Of a stretch of DNA of 6,831 nucleotides, positions 1-5,112 are shown one piece after another. The notes below the pieces were generated by a model, which saw only the letters and a program-made list of their open reading frames with translations, searched no databases and was not told the DNA's origin. The stretch comes from Lachnospiraceae bacterium (GTDB lineage: Bacteria; Bacillota_A; Clostridia; Lachnospirales; Lachnospiraceae), in the NCBI GenBank assembly GCA_017960415.1, contig JAGCZE010000132.1, positions 1-6,831 on the forward strand, in the 5' to 3' direction. A program made the translations under genes and the position numbers. The first letter of the stretch is position 1. Every line of letters begins with the position of its first letter.

Positions 1-1622
1 AACATCTCGGCGTCGTTTCCTTCGCACAATGCCGCGTTGGCCTTGGCCATGATTTCCGCGGGTGTCGCTCCCGACTCGGCAAAGCTTCTTATGGCAGTTT
101 TGCTCCGCATCATGAACAGCGCGGCCGGGATGCCTTTGCCGGAAACATCGGCAATAACCAGTGCGATCTTATGTCTGTTGACAAAGAAGAAATCATAAAA
201 ATCACCGCCGACTTCTTTTGCGGGTTTCATCGAGGCGAACAGTTCAAACTCGTCACGGTCGGGGAAGATGAAATTCCTCGGAAGTGCCGATTCCTGAATT
301 GTTCTTGCGAATTCAAGCTCCTGCTCGATACGCTTTTCAGCTGCGGCTATATAGCCTTTGAGCGTCAGCACCGTCTGATTGATGTCGTCCGACAATGAAG
401 CAAACTCCGACGAACTTCTTACGGTTACCACCTCATTCAGGTCACCGTTGGTGATCTTTCCGAGGGAAGTATTGATCAGCTTTATATTATTTACGACTAT
501 CTGGTTGACAAGATATGCAATGAGAACGTAGATAACCGTGAACAGCAGGATATCTCCGAGAGCCAGCTCATAGGCCTCGGCATCCCGGTGCCAGTATACT
601 TCGGTGTCAGACATTGCGGTGACGAAAAACAGATTTCCGAAATCCCTCTCTGCAAAGATATGAGATCTTAAATTGAAAAATGTTCCCTTGAATACCGTCC
701 CGGCGTTTTGTTTGAATTTGCCGTATTCCGAAGGAGGAATGGCCTGTCCCGTGTTTTTCCCGTAGAGGATCGTTCCGTTCTCGGCAATAACGGCATATTC
801 GATACCGTACTCAACATCCGGAGCAGACTTTTCCGCCATATAACAGGTCTTGACGATCTTGGCGTTTCTTTGGAGCGTATCCCTGCTATCCTGAATGGCT
901 GCCTGAGTCTGAAGCAGATAAGCGAAAACGAAATTGCCGATGATAACGACTGATGTGATTATAAACAGCCAGCGCTGGAATTTCTGGGAGACCGAAACGG
1001 TTTCTTCATCTTTTCTGACCAGCGGATTCTTCCACTCGCCGGTATAAACCTGGAGCATTACCGAAGAGGCCGCCATACCGAGTCCGGTAAATACAATCAT
1101 CGGAACAGCGCATACGCTGACTACCGAGAAGGCCATGCGCATGTCGCTCCTGTGTGTTACGAAGACAACATACATGTGAAAGACTTCCATGACCGCACCC
1201 ATGAAGAATGCGTAGAAAGGTGACGGTTTCTTACCCCTGAACACCTTGATGTTCATAACCATCGCAACGAAACCGGCAAGACATGTGGAAACGCTGCAGG
1301 CAATCTTTGTATATGAACCGACATTAAAATAAGCGCCGGCAATGTATCGCTCGATACCTCCGATCAATCCTGCGATCACACCCGAAACAGGGGAGAAGAA
1401 CAGGCCCGCAACCAGCGGTCCCATATCGCGGACATTCATAACCATATTGTCGTAGGAAACGCCGAAATGGGTAGAAAGGATCGCACTTCCGGCAAATATC
1501 AGTCCGATAACTGTCTTATTCAGGAGTGTCAGTTTCCTGCCTTTAAAACAATACCAGACTCCCATAACAAGTAACAGATAGACCAGCGTGACTCCGGTCA
1601 TCTTCAGGATCATTGAGAACAT
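1..1622 (-). CDS. Membrane-bound SpoIIE-type (PP2C) serine phosphatase with LytS-type 5TM sensor and HAMP domain (3' end outside window)
   Basis: I translated the minus strand from ATG 1622-1620; the frame stays open for 540 codons to the window edge. GGAGG (1634-1630) lies 7 nt before the start. Residues about 1-200 are hydrophobic and carry the 5TM-5TMR_LYT signature (NVRDMGPLVAGLFF at 63-76, then a Gly-rich stretch ending GGIERYIAG near 96). A further membrane helix (about 218-237) leads to an extracytoplasmic segment (about 238-355) and another helix (358-374). A HAMP-like linker (about 375-425, with GDL at 393-395 and EF at 406-407) and a signalling helix follow. The phosphatase domain starts near 430: ARTIQESALP, GGDFYDFF (472-479) with metal-binding Asp, DVSGKGIPAA (492-501), and LCEGNDAEM (532-540). 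About 100 residues are missing beyond the edge. By family, it should dephosphorylate a phosphoserine protein, typically a STAS anti-anti-sigma factor, in response to a signal at the membrane. The ligand and partner cannot be read from this window. Confidence 0.93.
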   Translation of the reverse strand, partial: MFSMILKMTGVTLVYLLLVMGVWYCFKGRKLTLLNKTVIGLIFAGSAILSTHFGVSYDNMVMNVRDMGPLVAGLFFSPVSGVIAGLIGGIERYIAGAYFNVGSYTKIACSVSTCLAGFVAMVMNIKVFRGKKPSPFYAFFMGAVMEVFHMYVVFVTHRSDMRMAFSVVSVCAVPMIVFTGLGMAASSVMLQVYTGEWKNPLVRKDEETVSVSQKFQRWLFIITSVVIIGNFVFAYLLQTQAAIQDSRDTLQRNAKIVKTCYMAEKSAPDVEYGIEYAVIAENGTILYGKNTGQAIPPSEYGKFKQNAGTVFKGTFFNLRSHIFAERDFGNLFFVTAMSDTEVYWHRDAEAYELALGDILLFTVIYVLIAYLVNQIVVNNIKLINTSLGKITNGDLNEVVTVRSSSEFASLSDDINQTVLTLKGYIAAAEKRIEQELEFARTIQESALPRNFIFPDRDEFELFASMKPAKEVGGDFYDFFFVNRHKIALVIADVSGKGIPAALFMMRSKTAIRSFAESGATPAEIMAKANAALCEGNDAEM

Positions 1623-1662
1623 TGTTTTTCCTCCGTATGAGACGAATAGGATCTTTCTGTTT

Positions 1663-1691
1663 ATTATAGCACATATTTAAAAAGATGTGTA
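1663..1691 (-). promoter_or_regulatory. Sigma-A-type extended -10 promoter of the phosphatase gene
   Basis: On the minus strand a perfect TATAAT (1668-1663) is preceded by TGC (1671-1669), giving an extended -10 element. A 4/6 match to the -35 box (TACACA, 1691-1686) sits at 17-bp spacing. Transcription would start near 1656, leaving a leader of about 34 nt before ATG 1622, with the GGAGG ribosome binding site inside it. Confidence 0.7.
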
Positions 1692-1770
1692 GAGATGTTG
1701 AGGATTACTTTATCTTAATATCTGTTTGATATTTTGATACTTTTCTGTGGCAAATAATATGCTGATTTTT

Positions 1771-1799
1771 TTGACATTCCTTAGTTAGTATCTTATACT
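1771..1799 (+). promoter_or_regulatory. Strong sigma-A-type promoter of the reductase-GH5 gene
   Basis: A perfect -35 box TTGACA (1771-1776) is followed after exactly 17 bp by TATACT (1794-1799), a 5/6 match to the -10 box. The start of transcription would be near 1806. This gives an untranslated leader of about 160 nt before the preferred ATG at 1965, which is long for a single enzyme gene and leaves room for control. Confidence 0.8.
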
Positions 1800-1894
1800 G
1801 AAACAAAAGGTGGACAACCGTCGGAGGTATTCTGTGTAACAAGCGGGATGGATGGTTGCACCGGGTTGGGGATATTTTGTACCCGAACAAAAGG

Positions 1895-1927
1895 CATCCC
1901 GGAACATCAGATCAAAGGTCCGGGATG
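1895..1927 (+). repeat. Perfect 9-bp inverted repeat in the leader, next to the start region
   Basis: CATCCCGGA (1895-1903) is exactly complementary to TCCGGGATG (1919-1927), with a 15-nt loop. It lies about 90 nt downstream of the predicted transcription start and ends 20 nt before the AGGAGG of the downstream gene. There is no T-run after it, so it is not an intrinsic terminator. It could be an mRNA structure affecting translation or stability, or a spaced operator; the sequence cannot decide between these. Confidence 0.6.
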
Positions 1928-1947
1928 AGGTATGGCAAAGTCGGAAG

Positions 1948-1953
1948 AGGAGG
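1948..1953 (+). promoter_or_regulatory. Ribosome binding site deciding the start of the reductase-GH5 gene
   Basis: AGGAGG (1948-1953) lies 11 nt before ATG 1965. The upstream in-frame ATG 1932 has only GAGG ending 1 nt before it, too close to be used. The protein also begins like its family at 1965 (MILYINACVR), so 1965 is preferred, although the 11-nt spacing is rather long. Confidence 0.65.
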
Positions 1954-1964
1954 TACAGTATAAG

Positions 1965-3713
1965 ATGATCCTGTATATAAATGCCTGCGTACGCAGGGAA
2001 TCAAGAACAAAAAAACTTGCGGATCAACTGCTGGAGAAGCTGACCGGAAGCGTGACCGAAGCTAAACAGGGCGGGCCCGTGACGGAACTGAAGTTGGAAG
2101 ACATCGATTTTCCGAAGGTTGATCAGAGCTTTTTAAATAAAAGGGACAGGCTCATTGCCGAGGGACGGTTTGATGCGGATGAATTCAGGCTTGCCCGGCA
2201 ATTTGCCGAAGCTGATGGGATAGTGATAGCGGCTCCTTTCTGGGATCTGTCTTTCCCGGCGGCTCTCAAGGCTTATTTTGAACAGATCAATGTATTGGGA
2301 GTGACATTTGTATATACTCCCGAGGGAGTGCCGAAGGGCTTATGTAAAGCCAAGAAGCTGTATTATGTGACGACAGCCGGAGGAACGTTTTTCCCAGAGG
2401 AGTTTGGCTTCGGATATGTTAAGGCACTGGCACAGAACTTCTATGGCATACAGGATGTGGAACTGATCAAAGCCGTGGGACTCGATATCGACACGGCGGA
2501 CGCCGAAGAGATTTTGAAAGAGGCTTCGCAGCGTTATTTCGGGGATAAAAGAGATACTATAAAAGATAACATGGAACCCAGTCCTGCTGAGAGATTAAGC
2601 GCCGAAATGGGCCTTGGCTTCAACCTCGGTAATTCCCTGGATGCCATCGCCAGACCCGGCAGCCCTCTGACCGGGATCAACAGCGAGCTGGCGTGGTTTA
2701 ATCCGAGAACGACCCGGGAAATGATCGCTGCGATAAAGAAGGCGGGCTTTAAGACATTAAGACTTCCGGTTACCTGGCACAATCATGTGGTTGACACCGT
2801 CGTGACGGAAGGAATTACAGAAAAAAGCAATAACGCCGGAACGGAAGAAACTACAGATAAGATCGACCCCGCATGGATGAATAGGGTGAAGGAAGTTGTC
2901 AAATGGTGCATCGCGGAGGACCTGTATGTGATCCTTGATACCCACCACGATATCTGCGAAGGGTTTCTGCTTCCCGACAATTCCCATATCGACAGGGCTA
3001 TTGAATTCATACGTAACGTCTGGCGGCAGATAGCGTATGAAATGCGCGATATTCCGGCTGACAGACTGTTGTTTGAATCCATGAACGAGATACGCGTACC
3101 GAAAGCATCCTATGAATGGACTCCAGATTATGACGATCCCGATTGTCGTGCGGCAATGGAGGACGTAAACCGCCTCAATCAGGTATTTCTGGATACAGTC
3201 AGGGCAGCAGGCAAAGAGAATGCGGAGAGATTCCTTGTCATACCGGGGTATTCGACATCTACGGAGGGCGTATGCTGGGACGGCTTCAGATTACCGAAGG
3301 ATACGGTGGAGGGTCATCTGATAGTTGCGGCACATGTCTATGCACCGGCTCATTTTGCATTCTATCTTAAGGATGGTGCAAATATTACCGAATTCAACAC
3401 TGAATCCCGTGAATCAACCGATCCGATCGATGAGCGCCTGACGAAGCTCTACAACAGGTTCATTGTCAACCACGTCCCTGTCAATATCGATGAATTCGGT
3501 ACCGTTGACAAGGATAACGACGCCGACAGGATCAGGTGCCTCGGATATACTCTTGCAAAGGCAAGCGAGCTGAAGATCCGCTGCTGTTACTGGGATAACG
3601 GTGTATTCAAATCCTACGGAAGCGGAATGGCGATCTTTGACAGGGATAAATGTATTTTCCCTGATCCGAAGCCCGTGGAAGAAATGCTGGGAGCCATGAT
3701 AAAAAATAATTGA
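1965..3713 (+). CDS. Fusion protein: flavodoxin-like NAD(P)H:quinone reductase/azoreductase domain plus glycoside hydrolase family 5 (endoglucanase-type) domain
   Basis: The protein has 582 residues from ATG 1965; an upstream in-frame ATG at 1932 would add 11. Residues about 1-193 resemble the flavodoxin-fold NQO/azoreductase family: MILYINACVRRESRT at the start (FMN phosphate-binding region), APFWDLSFPAALK (90-102), TFVYTPEGVPKGL (114-126), TTAGG (136-140). A charged linker (about 194-211) leads to a full-length GH5 domain (about 212-582): MGLGFNLGNSLDA (215-227), Arg266 in LRLPV, DTHHD (325-329), acid/base Glu375 in MNEIR, His457 and Tyr459 in AAHVY, nucleophile Glu510 in NIDEFGT, and YWDNG with Trp543. 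All residues usually conserved in GH5 are present, so a beta-glycan hydrolase activity is likely, though the substrate is unknown. Oddities: no signal peptide, so the hydrolase should be cytoplasmic; a Thr/Glu/Asn-rich insertion at about 275-300; NEI instead of the usual NEP. The frame is unbroken and the internal Met at 203 has no good ribosome binding site, which argues for one polypeptide. It has its own promoter and terminator and no evident link to its neighbours. Confidence 0.88.
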   Translation: MILYINACVRRESRTKKLADQLLEKLTGSVTEAKQGGPVTELKLEDIDFPKVDQSFLNKRDRLIAEGRFDADEFRLARQFAEADGIVIAAPFWDLSFPAALKAYFEQINVLGVTFVYTPEGVPKGLCKAKKLYYVTTAGGTFFPEEFGFGYVKALAQNFYGIQDVELIKAVGLDIDTADAEEILKEASQRYFGDKRDTIKDNMEPSPAERLSAEMGLGFNLGNSLDAIARPGSPLTGINSELAWFNPRTTREMIAAIKKAGFKTLRLPVTWHNHVVDTVVTEGITEKSNNAGTEETTDKIDPAWMNRVKEVVKWCIAEDLYVILDTHHDICEGFLLPDNSHIDRAIEFIRNVWRQIAYEMRDIPADRLLFESMNEIRVPKASYEWTPDYDDPDCRAAMEDVNRLNQVFLDTVRAAGKENAERFLVIPGYSTSTEGVCWDGFRLPKDTVEGHLIVAAHVYAPAHFAFYLKDGANITEFNTESRESTDPIDERLTKLYNRFIVNHVPVNIDEFGTVDKDNDADRIRCLGYTLAKASELKIRCCYWDNGVFKSYGSGMAIFDRDKCIFPDPKPVEEMLGAMIKNN

Positions 3714-3738
3714 CAAGCATTTTAAAATGGATTAATAT
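3710..3738 (+). promoter_or_regulatory. Possible carA promoter overlapping the preceding stop codon
   Basis: A perfect TTGACA (3710-3715) includes the TGA stop of the reductase-GH5 gene. TAATAT (3733-3738), a 4/6 match to the -10 box, follows at 17-bp spacing. An alternative TATACA (3736-3741) has an overlong 20-bp spacing. Transcription would start near 3745, giving a leader of about 134 nt before carA. The -10 box is modest, so the call is tentative. Confidence 0.5.
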
Positions 3739-3750
3739 ACATCACAAAGC

Positions 3751-3781
3751 AAAGGCGCTTTCCTTAGGGGAGGCGTCTTTT
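3751..3781 (+). terminator. Intrinsic terminator-like hairpin after the reductase-GH5 gene, or carA attenuator
   Basis: Arms 3751-3763 and 3768-3780 pair over 13 bp (including four G-U wobbles) around a TTAG tetraloop. The left arm starts with A's and the right arm ends in TTTT (3778-3781), as in a short-tailed intrinsic terminator. It lies 37 nt after the stop codon of the fusion gene, so it probably ends that transcript. If the promoter at 3710-3738 is real, the same hairpin forms at the very 5' end of the carA mRNA, where it could act as an attenuator or a protective 5' stem. Confidence 0.65.
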
Positions 3782-3791
3782 GTGCGATAAG

Positions 3792-3829
3792 CGGGAGCAC
3801 CCGACCCGGGCTAAGTGCCGGGCGAACGG
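3792..3829 (+). other. GC-rich structured part of the carA leader
   Basis: Two overlapping hairpins can be drawn. One is CGGG/CCCG (3792-3795 with 3800-3803) around a 4-nt loop. The other is CCG-CCCGG/CCGGG-CGG (3801-3829) with an internal loop and an 8-nt apical loop. They share 3801-3803, so they compete. I do not recognise a known riboswitch, nor the usual PyrR-binding sequence. A role in controlling carA is inference only. Confidence 0.35.
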
Positions 3830-3878
3830 TCATCGAGCGGACTTGTACGCGAGATGAATATGTGAGAGGAATTGCGGT

Positions 3879-4976
3879 ATGAACGGGAAAAAGAAAAGAA
3901 TAATCCTTGAAGACGGAACCTGGTATATCGGAACCGCGTTTGGTGCGGATAAAGAGACAAAGGCGGAACTGGTCTTTAATACATCAATGGCCGGTTATCA
4001 GGAACTCTTCTCCGATCTGTCATATACCGGACAGATGGTTGTTATGACCTATCCTTTGATCGGAAATTACGGGATCTGTGAGGATGATTATGAATCCTCG
4101 GTTCCGAAAATGTCTGCCCTGATCGTACGTGAATACTGCGATGAGCCGTCGAATTTCAGATGCATCGAAACCCTGGACAGGATCATGAAAAAGTACGGGA
4201 TCGCAGGGGTTGCGGGCATCGATACGAGAAAACTCGCAAGACATATCAGGGATTTCGGAAGCTGCAGGGCATATATTGTCGATGAGGACAGGGATATTAA
4301 CGAAGCTCTCGAAGAGCTGCGGGCCTGGACGCCGGATACCGCGGTGGTCAGCAGGGTAAGCACGGACAGGATTTATGAGTACGGTCTGATCAGTGAATCG
4401 GGAAAGAGGATCGTCATAATAGATTGCGGTCTCAAACTCAATATCCTCCGCAGCCTGGTGGATCTTGACTGCCATGTGACGGTGGTTCCCTGGAATACGC
4501 CCGCAGAGACGATTCTGCAGCTGCACCCCGACGGAGTGCTTATATCCAACGGTCCGGGAAACCCCGAGGATGTTCAGCCCACGATCCGCACAGTGAAAGC
4601 CCTGACCGGGAAAGTACCGATATTCGGCATCTGCCTCGGACACCAGATCCTTTCCCTCGCATACGGGGCAAAGACTTATAAGCTCAAATTCGGGCACAGG
4701 GGCGGAAACCATCCCGTGAAAAATCTGAAGACAGGCAAGGTAGAGATCACTTCGCAGAACCATTCATATGCTGTCGATAATGAAAGCCTTAAAGATACCG
4801 GCCTTACGGCTACTCACATCAACCTTCTCGACAATACGGTGGAAGGTGTGGAATGCGAGAAGGATTACGTAATGTCGGTACAATATCATCCGGAAGCCGC
4901 ACCCGGGCCGAGGGACGGAGCGTATCTGTTTGACAGGTTTTTATCGATGATTGACAGGTATAGTTCTCATAACTGA
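3879..4976 (+). CDS. carA: Carbamoyl-phosphate synthase small (glutamine amidotransferase) subunit
   Basis: This 365-residue protein has the usual length and order for CarA. With CarB it makes carbamoyl phosphate from glutamine, bicarbonate and ATP in the cytoplasm, for pyrimidine and arginine synthesis; CarA hydrolyses glutamine and passes ammonia to CarB. The N-terminal CPSase small-chain domain (about 1-150) shows LEDGTWYIGTAFGA, FNTSMAGYQE (33-42) and DLSYTGQMVVMTYPLIGNYG (46-65). The class I amidotransferase domain (about 175-360) shows SNGPGNP (223-229), the nucleophile Cys252 in GICLGHQ (250-256), the GGNHPV region, SQNHSYAV (292-299), and the catalytic His337 and Glu339 in YHPE. All triad residues are present, so it should be active. 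AGAGGA (3865-3870) lies 8 nt before the ATG. carB follows on the same strand after 136 nt, and the pair is probably cotranscribed. Whether it serves pyrimidines, arginine or both cannot be read here. Confidence 0.97.
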   Translation: MNGKKKRIILEDGTWYIGTAFGADKETKAELVFNTSMAGYQELFSDLSYTGQMVVMTYPLIGNYGICEDDYESSVPKMSALIVREYCDEPSNFRCIETLDRIMKKYGIAGVAGIDTRKLARHIRDFGSCRAYIVDEDRDINEALEELRAWTPDTAVVSRVSTDRIYEYGLISESGKRIVIIDCGLKLNILRSLVDLDCHVTVVPWNTPAETILQLHPDGVLISNGPGNPEDVQPTIRTVKALTGKVPIFGICLGHQILSLAYGAKTYKLKFGHRGGNHPVKNLKTGKVEITSQNHSYAVDNESLKDTGLTATHINLLDNTVEGVECEKDYVMSVQYHPEAAPGPRDGAYLFDRFLSMIDRYSSHN

Positions 4977-5026
4977 TTTTTTGAAGTTGTATTCCGGTGT
5001 AAACGGTAATAAATTGAAATATTAAA

Positions 5027-5072
5027 TTCAGGCTGCCGTACATGACAGTCATATTTGGCCGGAAAGCCTGAA
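5027..5072 (+). other. Hairpin with a central palindrome between carA and carB
   Basis: TTCAGGC (5027-5033) pairs with GCCTGAA (5066-5072), extended by T5034-A5065 and an inner CCG/CGG (5036-5038 with 5060-5062). Within the loop lies a perfect 11-bp odd palindrome, ATGAC-A-GTCAT (5042-5052). There is no immediate T-run on the plus strand, so it is not a canonical terminator. It may be an mRNA processing or stability element that sets the ratio of the two subunits, or a protein-binding site. I see no convincing promoter in the 4977-5112 spacer. Confidence 0.4.
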
Positions 5073-5112
5073 AAACATTATTTTCTGAGGGAAAAGAAGC
5101 AGGGGTAAGAAA

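Larger units (their letters stand above)
1623..1964. other. Divergent intergenic region
   Basis: No believable gene lies here. It separates the leftward phosphatase gene from the rightward reductase-GH5 gene. It holds one promoter for each direction (1663-1691 leftward, 1771-1799 rightward), an AT-rich stretch between them (about 1675-1800), and a roughly 160-nt transcribed leader for the rightward gene with a perfect inverted repeat at 1895-1927. A 61-codon minus-strand reading frame (1705-1890) starts with TTG, has no ribosome binding site, and crosses the rightward promoter, so it is not called. Confidence 0.7.

Noticed and set aside
708..953. Plus-strand frame (81 codons) on the left side of the window
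   Set aside because: It is antisense to the extracytoplasmic and membrane region of the phosphatase gene, whose frame is open and motif-rich throughout.
1705..1890. Small minus-strand frame (61 codons) in the divergent intergenic region
   Set aside because: It begins with TTG, lacks a ribosome binding site, and runs across the strong rightward promoter at 1771-1799.
2571..2573. Internal ATG as a separate start for the GH5 domain
   Set aside because: No ribosome binding site of useful strength stands before it and the frame is continuous with the flavodoxin domain, so two separate genes are not supported.
4020..4763. Long minus-strand reading frame (247 codons) opposite carA
   Set aside because: It lies wholly inside carA, which is certain from its motifs. 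The translated product has no recognisable features and no ribosome binding site was evident; it is a shadow of carA codon use.
5027..5072. Hairpin in the carA-carB spacer as an intrinsic terminator
   Set aside because: The stem is interrupted and is followed by A-rich sequence rather than a T-run on the plus strand; termination here would also separate carB from its promoter.
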